The notes below the pieces were generated by a model. That model was not told the DNA's origin. It did not search any database and saw nothing but the letters and a program-made list of their open reading frames with translations. Both the position numbers and the translations under genes were made by a program. Below are positions 44,511-56,315 of a stretch of 64,000 bases of DNA, one piece after another. This stretch comes from Alopecurus myosuroides. Its lineage: Eukaryota; Streptophyta; Magnoliopsida; Poales; Poaceae. The stretch spans positions 28,321,523 through 28,385,522 of the forward strand of contig CM054061.1 of assembly GCA_028641055.1 (NCBI GenBank). Reading direction: 5' to 3'. Each line of letters opens with the position of its first letter. Positions within the stretch are counted from its first letter, which is position 1.

Positions 44511-46082
44511 TGATTCTACGCGTTGGGAACCCCAAGAAGAGGGTGTGATGAGCACAACGGTAGGAAATTCGCCTTAGTTAAAAACCAAGGTTATCAATCC
44601 GGTAGGAGGAAGAGGATCTTCAGAAGGTTGATGCCACTGACGGTGGTGATGGCGCCTCACCGGTGTCAGCAACACGTGGAACCTACACACAACACAACCA
44701 AAATACTTTGCCCCAATGGTGCAGTGAGGTTGTCAATCTCACCGGACTTGCTGAAAAAAAAGATTAGACGTATAGTGTGGAAAATAGTGTATGCTTGCAG
44801 TAAGTAAAGAAAGCAGGAAATTGTAGTTATTTGTTTAACAGTGTAAGAAAATAGACCGGGGTTCATATGCTCACTAGTGGTGTCTCTCCATAAAAGATAG
44901 CATGCTGGGTGAACAAATTACAGCTGGGCAATTGACAAATAGAGGTTGCACCGTAGTGCACATTCATGACATCATGACTACTATGATATTTTAGTGCGGG
45001 CATTACAACAATATACATAGACCGTAATCCAACTGCATCTATGACTAATAATCCACCCTCAGGTTATCATCTGAACCCCCTTAGGTATTAAGTTCCAAGC
45101 AGCAGATAACTACATTAAACAAGGTGTGTAATGTAAGCAATGATTGTACACGCGGGCACTCACACCGTTGTTTTCTCCTTAGTGGCAACAGCACATCCTC
45201 CCCCGTCACATTTCTGTCACTCGAGCACGGGCGAAAAGGAGGCATGAACCAACTATCGAGCATAAATACTCCCTGTTGGAGTACTAGCAACTACTTGGCC
45301 AGAGCAATCACTAGCAACGGAAAGCATGCAAGATCACAAATAGCATATGCAATAAAGACTATAATCAACTTGTCATAAGTTCAATATTCATCGGATCCCA
45401 GCAAACACAGCACATATAATTACATAAGAACAATCTCGATCATGTTAGGTAGCTAACGAGATCTAAACATGGAGGCATATGAGAAGGAGACAACCATCTA
45501 GCTACTCTATGGACCCGTAGTCCAAGGATGAAGTACTCACGCATCACTCCGCAGGCGGGCATGGGGATGTACAAGCCTCTGGTGATGATTTCCTCTCCCG
45601 CTGGGTGCCGGGAGACACCTTCAGAACCCCCCGATCTAGGGTTGACGATGACGGTAGTTACGGAACTTTTCGGGGATATTTGATCAGGTATCTAGGGTTT
45701 TCCATCCGGGGGGAATAAATAGGCGAAAGGGTAGATGCGGTGGAACCCTAGGGGGCCCCACACCACCCCCTGGCGCGGCCAAGGGGGGCGCCACCCCATG
45801 GTGTGGGACCCCTGGTGCCCCTCTTCGACTCCTCTTTGGTCTTCTGGATGCTTCCGGGGAAAATAGGCACTTCGGGCTTTGTGGGGTCCAATTCCGAGAA
45901 TATTTCCAGAATAACTTTTCTGAAATATAAAACAGCAGAAAACAGGGAACTGGCACTTGGCATCTTGTTAATAGGTTAGTCCGAGAAAACGTGTAAAAAT
46001 GCTATAAAGAAGGGAGAAAACATGTAGCAATTGGCATAATATTATCATGGAGCATCGGAAATTATAGATTGGAGATGTATCA
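44511..46082 (-). repeat. 3' LTR of B (1572 bp)
   Basis: The plus strand starts TGATTCTACGCGTTGG and ends GGAGATGTATCA. On the minus strand it begins TGATACATCTCCAATC, just after the polypurine tract AAGCTTGGGGATGC (46096-46083). A TATTTATT sequence on the minus strand near 45720 is a TATA-like candidate. Confidence 0.9.
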
Positions 46083-48834
46083 AGCATCCCCAAGCTTAGT
46101 CCCTACTCGTCCTCGAGTAGGTAAATGATAAAACACAATAATTTCTGAGGTGACATGCTACTAACATAATCTTGATCATAAAAATCTAAAGGCATATGCA
46201 AGCTGAGATCATAGAACTTTTAACACAAACATGATAAATACAACTTTAATAATAAATCATAGCAATCATTTTTCATCATGAAGAATTTCTCAAATAAAGG
46301 ATCATGAATAATAATGAAATAAAGATAAACGTTTGTTTTAGGTTTAGAGAAAGCATGGAAAAGTGATATTTTGCTAGTCCTTAAGAGTGGGGCAAAACAT
46401 AAATGCCAGGACACCTTCAAAGTTCATGAGGAAGAGTAGAGAAAATAATTTAAGAACAAACAATATCACATCATGAAGTAATTACTGGTGTTTATGGGAC
46501 AAATGCACATAGAACTCAGAATGGCAAAAATGCTCTCTCAACTGTGCATAAAGTTAGAAGATGGAGACTCAACATAAAAGTAAAAGAAAGGCCCTTCACG
46601 GAGAGAAGGACGGATTACTCATGTGCTAGAGCTTTTTATTTTATTAAATAGATGTATTAAAAGTTTGACACTCCTCCCATCCATCTTTCACAAACCATGG
46701 CTAACCGTATCCTCGGGTGTCTGCCAAAGATCACATACCATGGAGGAGTGTCTATATTTTGGGAGATGTATGCTAATGTGAACGAATGGTAAACAGGAAA
46801 TACAGTACGTAATAAGATAACTGGATTCACAAGAGCGGCTCCCATGTGAAGGACACATCTGTGTAGAAGCTCAGCCCTCTTTCTCTTTTGTTTACACAAT
46901 TGTGCTTTGACTGATAAATCAGGGACAAAAATAGTGAAGCAATTTTGTGTGTATTAATTTGGGGTTGGGCACCCCGCTGCCAGCTCTTCTATCATTTGGA
47001 TACGCGGATGACGCCACTAGTCCAGGGTGTGAAATCCAATCAACAAGTGAGATAAAGATTCGCCATTGACGTCCTCATGAGCAAAAACAAGAACATAAAG
47101 CAGGAGTAGTTTTGAAAGTTTTAAAGGTAACACATGAGCTATTTACTTGGAGTGGCAGTTAAATACCACATGTAGGTAGGTATGGTGGACACAATGGGAA
47201 AAACATTGATTTAAGGGAGTTGGATGCACGAGTAGAGCTCATACTCAGTACAGGTGAAGGCTAGCAAAAGACTGGGAGCGACAAATGAAGAGAGCATAAG
47301 AGTCATAATCATGCATAGCGACATAAAAATTCGTGATTGGTTCATAGTCATAAGCGGTATCACAAGTTCAAAAACTAAGTGGTCATGGAGGCTATTCGTG
47401 ACTGGTTCATAGTCATAAACATCGTCTGAGCATGCGCCAAGTCAACCAAATAAAACATTTGAAAGAGAATACCATAAATTTATGATTCCTTATGACAAGA
47501 ACAACTCATGAATATTTCAATGGCATATTAAACACTCTCAGCTATTTTAGGCTATTCATGCTACTCAATATACACAAGGCTTTAAAACTAAAGTAATATT
47601 TAGCATGGCATGAAAAAGTTCTAGCCACAGTCTATACAAGCTTCTACTTGCACTGTTATAAATTCTACTTTAAGCAATAGTTTCTTCTCCCAACAAGCAC
47701 CATACAAGATATGTTTTAACAAAAATAATCTTTAAATTATACATAAAGCAAACATGAGAGTACTCACAATACACTACTTAAACTAACAGCTCTAATAAGA
47801 GATGCATGCAAAACAGGAGCTAAATAAATGCAGCAGCGAGACAAAGATTAAGAATACAAAGTATTCCCATGAAAAAGCGGAGCATGTCAATCTCCAATAA
47901 AAGAATGTTGGGGTCCAGCCAAGATTATTTAAAAAATAAAAACAAAATTAAAGCAAAAATAAAAGACGCTCCAAGTAAAGCACATAAGATGTGACCGAAT
48001 AAAAATATAGTTTCACTAGAAGTGACCTGATAATTTGTCGCTGAAGAAGGGGATGGGCATCCCCAAGCTTAGACGCTTGAGACTTCTTGGAATTTTCTGG
48101 GATGTACCATCGGGTCATCCCCAAGCTTAGGCTTTTCACTCTTCTTGATAACGTCATATCATCCTCTTCTCTTGACCCTTGAAAACTTCTTCACACCAGA
48201 CTTTTCACAATCTTCATTAGCAACATTAGTGCAATAGAAATAATGAATTCACATGGTTCAGTTTCAACACAATCCTAAAACTCAAAAACACATTAGCTAC
48301 TATCACAAATTCTTTTAAAACTCTTTTTCTCAAAAGAACACCAAAAGAAAGAGATTAATATGCGAATACAATTATTGGCAGAAATGTGTCAAAACAGGAC
48401 AATAGGTAAAGATAATTTTTTTCGAAAATTTACTGTTGCTCAAATTAAAAAGTGGTAAACTAACAAAAGTTGCTTATACAGCTCAGGATTACGCACAAAA
48501 AAACTCAGGTCATTTTCAATGTTCTGTGATTTTATACAGAATAAACAGTGGACAGCAGAAATCTGTTTCCTGCGCAGAAATCCAAAATATAGCCTCAACT
48601 TTCCACTAGAGGCTTTATTTGGCTCAACAAAAACACAAAAGAAAAGATACAGCTGGGTTTATAAGGAAATAGAAAACAACTAGGTGCAAAGCACACAAAA
48701 GAAAACAAAGAAAAACAGGTTGAAATTAGAGAAATAAAATGGGTTGTCTCCCGGTAGCGCTTTTCTTTAATGCCTTTCAGCTAGGCATAGAAAGCAACTC
48801 AAGTATTTTCAAGTGAACCATCAACATCTATAAC
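46083..48834 (-). other. Non-coding internal region of B
   Basis: About 2.75 kb have no credible frame. Minus-strand blocks near 46620-47000 match 15260-15560 (H) and 54108-54440 (I), and a similar copy lies in C (56850-57230). Bases 47050-48830 are AT-rich and match the interior of E (61930-63232) in reverse, for example TTTTGTGTTTTTTTGAGCC-like and CATCCCCAAGCTTAG-like blocks. Conservation of non-coding sequence suggests packaging or replication signals. Confidence 0.7.
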
Positions 48835-49482
48835 TTACTCTAAATCATTATTTGCAGAAATAGGCACTCTAGTTTTTTCTGAAGATTCAACACGAAGGTC
48901 ACTCTTAGTTTCATTAATTGTTTTAGCAATTTTCAGCACATATTGAGATTTAGGTTTAGTTATCTTGGGAACATACATGAATCTTTGCTCCTTTCCCGCA
49001 AAGGCTTTCTCCTTTTTAAATTTAAGAGATGAAAAAGTTGATCTTAAAGTTCCCATACCCTCCTCTAGTTTACCATTCCTATATTTTTTTATCATCATGA
49101 GTGTTGCTAGCATTATGATTCATTTACTTTGCTAGCATTATCAAGGAAAATTGGTAAGTTCATTTCCAAAGAGTTTAGTTTATTAATAACATCCTCCAAA
49201 GTGGTCTCAGTTTTAACAGTTGTAGTGGGGGGTGCTCCTACTAAACTTTCAATCAAATTGCAGGCTTCCAAGGCAGGAGTTCCTAGAAAATTTTCACCCG
49301 TAAGAGTATCTAACACATGCCTATACCAGCCAGTAATACCAACGTAAAAATTTCTCAGGATTATCAAGGTAGAATTTTTTTGTGCACCTATTATGAGGAT
49401 CATTTATTCTATACCAAGCATCTTTTAAACTCTCTCCCCCTGTTGCCTAAAAGAACGAACCTCAACTTCAGGAATACTCATT
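48835..49482 (-). pseudogene. B gag-like frame
   Basis: Minus-strand pieces read MSIPEVEVRSFRQQGERV, then after stops FYVGITGWYRHVLDTLTGENF, LEACNLIESLVGAPP and TLEDVINKLNSLEMNLPIF, and in a shifted frame STFSSLKFKKEKAF. It lies about 190 bp after the primer site. The same protein is seen in E (61196-61908). I call it gag-like from its position; I cannot tie it to a named domain. Stops near 49425 and 49404 and a frame change near 49113 make it non-functional. Confidence 0.7.
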
Positions 49483-49645
49483 CTAGCGAAATAAAAGCAA
49501 GAAAATAAATAACAGCTATCAAGTAAAATAATTTTTTTGTGTTTTTGATATAGAGAAGCAAAACAAGACAAAAATAGAAATAAGACAACAAACAAAATAA
49601 AGAGGTTGAGAGTGAGAGACTCCCCTTGCCAGAAGACTTCTTCCT

Positions 49646-49662
49646 CCCTGGCAACGGCGCCA
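49646..49662 (-). other. Primer binding site of B
   Basis: The minus strand reads TGGCGCCGTTGCCAGGG about 10 bases after the 5' LTR end. The same site (TGGCGCCATTGCCGGGG) occurs at the same place in E. Confidence 0.85.
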
Positions 49663-49672
49663 AAAATTTCCT

Positions 49673-51255
49673 TGATGCTACGCGTCAGGAACCCCAAGAG
49701 GAGGGTGTGATGAGCACAGCAGTAGGAAATTCCCCTTAGTTAAGAACCAAGGTTATCAATCTAGTAGGAGGAAGAGGATCTTCAGAAGGTTGATGCCACT
49801 GACAGTGGTGATGGCGCCTGACCGGTGTCAGCAACAAGGTGGAACCTGCACACAACACAACCAAAATACTTTGTCCCAACGGTACAGTGAGGTTGTCAAT
49901 CTCACCGGTCTTGCCGAAAACAAACATTAGACGTATAGTGTGGAAAATAGTGTATGCTTGTTGTAAGTAAAGAAAGCAGGAAATCGTAGTGGTTTGTTTA
50001 ACAGTGTAAGAAAATGGACCGGGGTTCATTGGTTTACTAGTGGTGTCTCTCCAAAAAAGATAGCATGCTGGGTGAACAAATTACAGCTGGGCAATTGACA
50101 AATAAAGGTTGCACCGTAGTGCACATTCATGACATGATGACTACTATGATATTTTAGTGCGGGCAATACAACAATATACATAGACTGTAATCCAACTGCA
50201 TCTATGACTAATAATCCACCCTCAGGTTATCATCCGAACCCCCTTAGGTTTACTTGCAAGCAATAGATAACTGCATTAAACAATGTGTGTAATGTAAGCA
50301 ATGATTGTACACGTGGACATTCACACCGCTGTTTTCTCCCTATTGGCAACAACACATCCTCCCGTGTCACGTTTCGGTCACTCGAGTACAGGCAAAAAGG
50401 AGGAGTGAACCCACTATCGAGCATAAATACTCCCTCTTGGAGTCACTAGCAACTACTTGGCCAGAGCAACCACTAGCAACGGAAATCATGCAAGATCACA
50501 AATAGCATATGCAATAAAGACTATAATCAACTCGGCATAAGTTCAATATTCATCGGATCCTAGCAAACACATCACATAGAATTACATCAGAACAATCTCG
50601 ATCATGTTAGGCAGCTCACGACATCTAAACATGGAGGCATATGAGGAGGAGACAACCATCTAGCTACTACTATGGACCCGTAGTCAAAGGATGAACTACT
50701 CACGCATCACTCTTGAGGCGGGCATGGTGATGTAAAAGCCTTCGGTGATGATTTCCTCTCCGGCAGGGTGCCGAGAGACAGATTCAGCACCCCCCGCCCC
50801 CCGATCTAGGGTTGACGATAACGGCGGCTGCGGAACTTTTTGGGTATATTTGATCAGGTATCTAGGGTTTTCCTTCCGGGGGGAATAAATAGGCGAAAGG
50901 TTAGAGGCGGTGGCGTCCTAGGGGCCCGACACCACCCCCTAGCGCGGCCAGGGGGCGCTCCACCCCATGGTGTGGGCCCCCTGGTGCCCCACTTCGAATC
51001 CTCTTCGGTCTTCTGGATGCTTCCAGGAAAAATAGGCACTTCGGACTTTGTGGGGTCCCATTCGAGAATATTTCCAGAACAACTTTTCTGAAATAAAAAA
51101 CAGAAGAAAACAGGGAACTGGCACTTGGCATTTTTTTTAATAGGTTAGTCCTGAAAAACGTGTAAAAATGCTATAAAGAAGGGAGAAAACATGTAGCAAT
51201 TGGCATAATATTATCATGGAGCATTAGAAATTATAGATACGTTGGAGATGTATCA
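49673..51255 (-). repeat. 5' LTR of B (1583 bp)
   Basis: The plus strand starts TGATGCTACGCGTCAGG and ends GGAGATGTATCA. It aligns end to end with 44511-46082 with scattered substitutions and small indels. The minus strand has CGCCTATTTATTCCC near 50897-50883, a TATA-like candidate. Confidence 0.9.
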
Positions 51256-51260
51256 GTAGT

Positions 51261-52388
51261 GCTTATGGAGGTCATCACGCTATAGATAGAACCACACAGA
51301 AGGTTCTACAATCAGGTTTCTATTGGCTACTCTCTTTAAAGATGCACGTAATTTTTTTTATCTTGCGATGAATGTCAAAGAGTAGGTAATATTTCTAGAC
51401 GTAAGGAAATTCCTACGAGTTATTCTCTTGTTACTGAACCTTTTGATTGATGAGGATTTGCCTTTATGAGTCTGTTTCCTCCTTCGAATGGTTACACTCA
51501 TATTCTTGTTGTTGTTGATTATGTTACTAAATGAGTAGAAGCTATATCTACAAAGAGTGCTGACGGTGAAACCTCTTTAAAAATGCTTAAAGATGTTATT
51601 TTCCTAGGTTTGGTGTGCTTAGGTATCTTATGACTGATGAAGGTTCTCACTTTATTCATGGTGGTTTTAGAAAAACCCTTGCTAAATATGATGTTAATAA
51701 TAGAATTGCCTCAGCTTGTCAACCTCAAACTAGTGGGCAAGTAGAATTATCAAATAGAAAAATTAAACCTGTCTTGCAAAAGACTATTAATAAATCTAGG
51801 TAAAATTGGTCTAATAAGTTGAATGATACTTTATGGGCCTATTGAACTGCTTATAAAAATCCTATGGGTATGTCTCCTTATAAAATGGTTTATGGAAAAT
51901 CTTGTCACTTGCCTTTAGAACTAGAACACAAAGCTTATTGGGAAGTGAGAGAACTTAATAAAGATTTTAAATTTTCTGGTAAGAAAAGAATGCTTGATTG
52001 AGTTCTCTTGATGAATGGAGAAGTGAAGCTTATGAAAATGCTAGACTCTATAAAGAGAAAGTTAAACCATAGCATGAAAATTCTTAAAAGATAGTTTCAT
52101 GTTGGTGAGGAAGTTCTATTGTATAGGTTTCGTCTCAGATTGTTTGCAGCAAAATTACTCTCAAGATTGGATGGACCTTATATTATTGAAGAGGTGTATC
52201 GTTTGGGTGCTATTAAAATTACTTCCCTCAAAGATAATACCGCACAAGTGGTGAATAGGCAAAGACTGAAACATTATATTTCCGGAGATTCTTATGATGA
52301 AGATGTTGATAATATTCAGGTAGTAATCCCGGAGAAGTTTATTAGAGGGAAGATTCCAGAATCTACAGAGTACGTTTTTGAATAGGTA
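51261..52388 (+). pseudogene. I integrase (continuation after B)
   Basis: Coding similarity resumes exactly after the GTAGT duplication with AYGGHHAIDRTTQKVLQSGF, the zinc-binding part. Stops and frame changes follow. Then come LRYLMTDEGSHFIHGGF (second acidic residue region), ASACQPQTSGQVELSNRKIK (glutamate region), and after more lesions YRFRLRLFAAKLLSRLDGPYIIEEVY with the stop at 52383-52385. It shows the usual gypsy integrase order and is non-functional. Confidence 0.88.
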
Positions 52389-52620
52389 ACAATTTTGTTA
52401 AGAAAAAGTTCGAGCATTACCTTCCAACTTATATTTTTATCGTTTATGAAAAATATGTAAAATATTCAGCCGAAGAAGGGTAGGAGAAGGTGCCGAGGGA
52501 ACCACAGCACCTGGGTCGTGGGCCCACAGTTGGCCATGCTAGCCTATGGTGTGGGCGCCCCGGAGCCCCTTTCCAACCCGTTTTCGACCCGCACCTTCCT
52601 TTCATTAAGTCAATTTCTGC

Positions 52621-52627
52621 TATATAA
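52621..52627 (+). promoter_or_regulatory. Possible internal TATA box before the 3' frame of I
   Basis: GCTATATAACCCCCC lies about 100 bp upstream of the extra 3' frame and 230 bp after the pol stop. A G/C-rich block and a run of 14 C follow at once (about 52638-52651). The position suggests a separate transcript for the 3' gene. Confidence 0.4.
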
Positions 52628-52719
52628 CCCCCCGGAACCCCCCCCCCCCCCGAGGTCTGTATATCGTTTTCTCGTCGTGTTTTTGATTCGATCTGTTTCT
52701 GCCAGATTTCATCTTCAGA

Positions 52720-53229
52720 TGTAGAGCCACGAGGTCCTCTTCCAGACCTCCCAAGGACAATTTCTTTCTGAATGTCGTCAGACCATACATGAACGAGTTG
52801 AAGATGCATCTCAAGGAGTTGCTGCTTAAGGATGGGGTGGTGCAGAAACAAGATGTTTGGGGCCCTAAAGGAGAAGGCAGTCTGGACTGGAATGGAAGAG
52901 CTGGAGTAAGAAGTCTTTAGGTACAAGAAGATTGTAGAGCATGAAGTGGACATCATCCACATAATAAAGACGGAACTGATCGCCGAGCACAAGAAGGAAA
53001 TTTCAAACCTTTGGGAGGAGACCTTCTCACTCACCAAGACCACCAACAAATTACAAGCACAATTCTACGACATACATAATCGGAACTGTGAGTATGAGAA
53101 CAGGTTGAAACGTATAAGTTCTGCTGCTAGTTTCAGGATATAGGAGACCAAGTCATCATTTGTTGATGGAGAGCCTTTACCTTGGAAGTCTGATGATGGA
53201 AAGCATTCACCACCACCACCGAAGAACTA
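52720..53229 (+). pseudogene. Extra 3' frame of I (coiled-coil protein, function unknown)
   Basis: Between pol and the 3' end, the plus strand encodes FFLNVVRPYMNELKMHLKEL and, after a frame change near 52915, a helical segment IIKTELIAEHKKEISNLWEE followed by KTTNKLQAQFYDIHNRN. It ends with a proline run before the stop at 53227-53229. Heptad-like spacing suggests a coiled coil. Some plant gypsy lineages carry an additional gene here, env-like or gag-like. I see no signal peptide or membrane segment, so env is not supported. Frame shifts make it dead. Confidence 0.5.
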
Positions 53230-54707
53230 ATTCATCATTGGTATTCGCATCCCCTGGGCTTGTTCCAAGCATGGGGGAGTGCCACGGTATCACACCTTTA
53301 TCTTTCACCTTTTTACCTTTTAGTAGAGTCATATTATTAGTAGAGAAGTTATCATATAGGATGGTTTGCAGTATGGAAGAATCTCTCTTTTACTTGGTTA
53401 TCGATGTATCCCTTTGTTTGAGTTGATGTTATGGAATATTAATGAGAAGTTGCATCATTTACTTTCTACACTTTCCTTTAGTTTGTAATTTTTTTATATG
53501 GTTGATCTTGTTATTTGTATTGGTATCAATATTGGAACATCAAGTTAATATAGTTGGTTTTGGCAAACTTAGCATTGGTCAGTAGAACCAATACTTTGAG
53601 GCTTAAGTAGAAAATATAAAGTTGCATGTAGATATATTATTCCATGATCTTTATCTCTTGTTGGCTCATAATCTTAGTATTCTCGAGTTAATACTGTTTG
53701 TACTTCCAAGGAAGATTGCATGATTGATTCTATCATATGTATATTTGTTTGTTTTCCCTCAACTCTTATGCTTTCTAGCGAGCCTTGCTAGCCAAAAACC
53801 TACACTGAGAGGGAATGCTTCTCGTGCATCCAAACCTTGAACCCCAAAACTGTGCCATTTGTGTCCACCATACGTACCTATATGTGGTATTTCACCACCA
53901 CTCCCAGTAAATTGCTTGTGTGCTACCTTTAAACCTTCAAAACTGTTATACCTGTTTCGTGCTCCTTATCTAATGAGGACGTAAATAGAGAATCTTTATC
54001 TCACTTGTTGATTGTACTTTACACACCTGGACTAGGGGCTTCATCCGTTTATCCAAATTGATGGAAGATCTGGCAGCACGGTACGCATCCCCAAAATTGG
54101 TTACTATAAATTCTCTTCACTATTTTTGCCCCTGATTTACCAGTTAAAGCAGAATTGAGTGACAAAAGAGAAGAGGGATGACCTATTACACCAGTAGCGT
54201 CCTTCAATGGGAGCCGCTCTTAAAAATTCTAGTTGGCTTGTGACATAATGTATTGTCTGTTTATCATTAGTTGACATAGACATACACACCTACCCCTAAA
54301 AATTTAGACACTCCTCCATGGTATGTGATTGTCGGCAGGCACCCGAGGATTCGTCTAGCCATGGTTTGCGTAAGAAAGGTTGGGAGGAGTGTCAAATATT
54401 TTATGCCTCTATAGGTTTATAAAATGAAAAGCTCTAGCACATAAGGGCATATCTTTTACCTTTATGTTGAGTTAGTAAACCTACTCTTTTCTGTCTTAAG
54501 CAAGCATTGTCATTGTTGTGATCCATCCATCTATATGTTTATTTACTCAATCATGTACTTTATCCTTCCTTGTTTAGTACAAATGTTTTTATCTGAATGA
54601 ATACCACTTTGAAAGTTATCAATGATTGCAAAGAGACTGTTATGATTGAGCATGATAAACTCTGTAATATAAGCTCTAATATAAAGACTCTGGTTGAAAG
54701 ATAAGTA
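53230..54707 (+). other. Non-coding 3' region of I
   Basis: No credible frame. The part 54108-54707 matches H (15260-15870) and the reverse of B and C. The part 53800-54060 matches the reverse of B near 47010-47250 and C near 57260-57450 (ACTCCCAAAAACC-like and GTACTTAACTACCAC-like words). It is interrupted at 54708 by the LTR of C before reaching its own 3' LTR. Confidence 0.65.
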
Positions 54708-56315
54708 TGATGGTGCAGATCTTGGAATCGTTGGGAGACCCCAAGAGGAAGGTATGATGAGCACGGCATCAGTTTTCCATCAGAAAGAAACCAAGGTTTA
54801 ATCGACCGGTAGGAGGAAGTAGTAACTTCAGAAGGTTGATGCAGTTGAGATGGTAGGGCGCACTACCGGTTTAGGAGCAATGTGGAACCTACACAACACA
54901 ATCAAATCACTTTGCCCCAACGAAGCAGTGAGGTTCTCAATCTCACCGGTTTTGCTGAACACAAAACGGTTAAACGTATGGTGTCGAAAAAAGTATGAGA
55001 ACAGTATGAAAACAGTTGCAGCAGTGTGAAAATACTAATTGAAGTGGTTGTATTATCAGTATGAGAAAATGGACCGCGGTCCACATTTCACTAGTGTTGT
55101 CTCTCCATAGAAAATAAATAACATGTGTGGTGAACGAATTACAGCTAGGCAATTGATAGAAATGAAGGTTGCACCCTAGTACATATGCAAGACATAAAGA
55201 TTACTATGTGATTCATGTGGGCATTACAAAAAAATACATAGACCATCCTCCAACTGCATCTATGACTAATAATCAACCCTCTGAATATCATCCGAACACA
55301 CGTTGAGTATTAAGTTGCAAGCAACTGATAATTGCAGTAAGAAAAGTGTGTAATGTAAACAATGTAAACAAAGAAAACATCGTTGTTTTCTTCCTAATGG
55401 AAATAGCACATCTTCCATCCCTCACGTCTCGGTCACTCGAGCGCAGATGCAAAGGAGGCATTAACCCACTATCGAGCAAAAATACTCCCTCTTGGAGTCA
55501 CTACCATCTACTTGGCCGGAGCATCTACTAATAACGGAGAGCATGCAAGATCATAAATAACATATGCATGAACATAACATGATAGATTGATAATCAGAAG
55601 ACATAGCATTCCACATTCATCGGATCCCAGCAAACACAACATGTAGCATTACAATAATATGATCTCGATCATGTAAGGAATCTCACGAGATCTAAACATG
55701 AGGCATAAAGTGGAGAAGACAACCATCTTGCTACTACTATGAACCCGTAGTCCAGGGATGAACTACTTACACATCACTCCGGAGGCGGGCATGGTGCTAT
55801 AGAACCCTCCGGTGATGAATTTCCCTCTAGGCAGGGTGCCGGGGAGAGCTCGAGAACCCGTCCCAATCTCGGGTTGACAATGACAGCGGCCTCGGTGTTT
55901 CTCGGAAAGATATGGTATATTTTTAGAGTTCACATATCGGGGGGATTAAATAGGCGAAAGGGCGATGGCGGTGGCTGCACGAGGGGCCCACACCACCCCA
56001 CGATGCGGGAAGGGGGCGCGCCATCCTATGGTGTGGCCCCCTGTGGCCCCCCTCCGGGCCTATTTTGGACTCTGTGGAACCTTCGGGATTTCTAAGACTT
56101 CCAGGCTTCAAATTTTCCAATTCCAAGTATATTTCCAGAACAACTTTTCTGAAACTAAAAACAATAGAAAACGGGGAACTGGCTCTGTGGCATCTTGTCA
56201 ATAGGTTAGTCCCCGAAATAGATAAAAATGACATAAAGTGTATAGCAAACATGTAGTGAATAGCGTAAAAACAACATGGAAGATCAGAAATTAAGGATAC
56301 GTTTATGACGTATAA
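54708..56315 (-). repeat. 3' LTR of C (about 1608 bp)
   Basis: The plus strand begins TGATGGTGCAGATCTTGG. The minus-strand start reads TTATACGTCATAAACG where D reads TGATATGTCGTAAACG, so the terminal TG is mutated. CGCCTATTTAATCCC on the minus strand near 55955-55941 is the TATA-like site also seen in B, D and E. Confidence 0.82.

Larger units (their letters stand above)
44511..51255 (-). mobile_element. B, complete gag-only (non-autonomous) LTR retrotransposon
   Basis: LTRs at 44511-46082 and 49673-51255 are flanked by a perfect duplication GTAGT (44506-44510 and 51256-51260). Primer site and polypurine tract agree with minus-strand orientation. The 3.59-kb interior holds a decayed gag-like frame next to the primer site and long non-coding sequence, with no protease, RT or integrase. 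The 3' half of the interior shares a module with H, I and C. It must have moved with proteins of another element, plausibly the H/I family. It interrupts the integrase of I. Confidence 0.92.
42508..54707 (+). mobile_element. I, gypsy-type retrotransposon lacking its 5' part
   Basis: It carries a decayed pol (42508-44505, continuing 51261-52388), then an extra 3' frame and a non-coding 3' region that matches that of H (15260-15900). Element B is inserted in the integrase zinc region (TSD GTAGT), and element C in the 3' region at 54708. The 5' LTR, primer site, gag and protease are missing; the first pol codons are fused to the end of the H LTR. H and I therefore belong to the same family. Confidence 0.83.

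Noticed and set aside
46220..46420. Small hydrophobic minus-strand frame in B
   Set aside because: AT-rich non-coding interior; not conserved in C or I at the same place.
52638..52651. Run of 14 C, and a similar run near 61451
   Set aside because: Simple homopolymers; likely mutation or sequencing hot spots with no feature attached.
52444..53049. 201-codon minus-strand frame
   Set aside because: Antisense to the extra 3' frame of I; composition and position fit a shadow.
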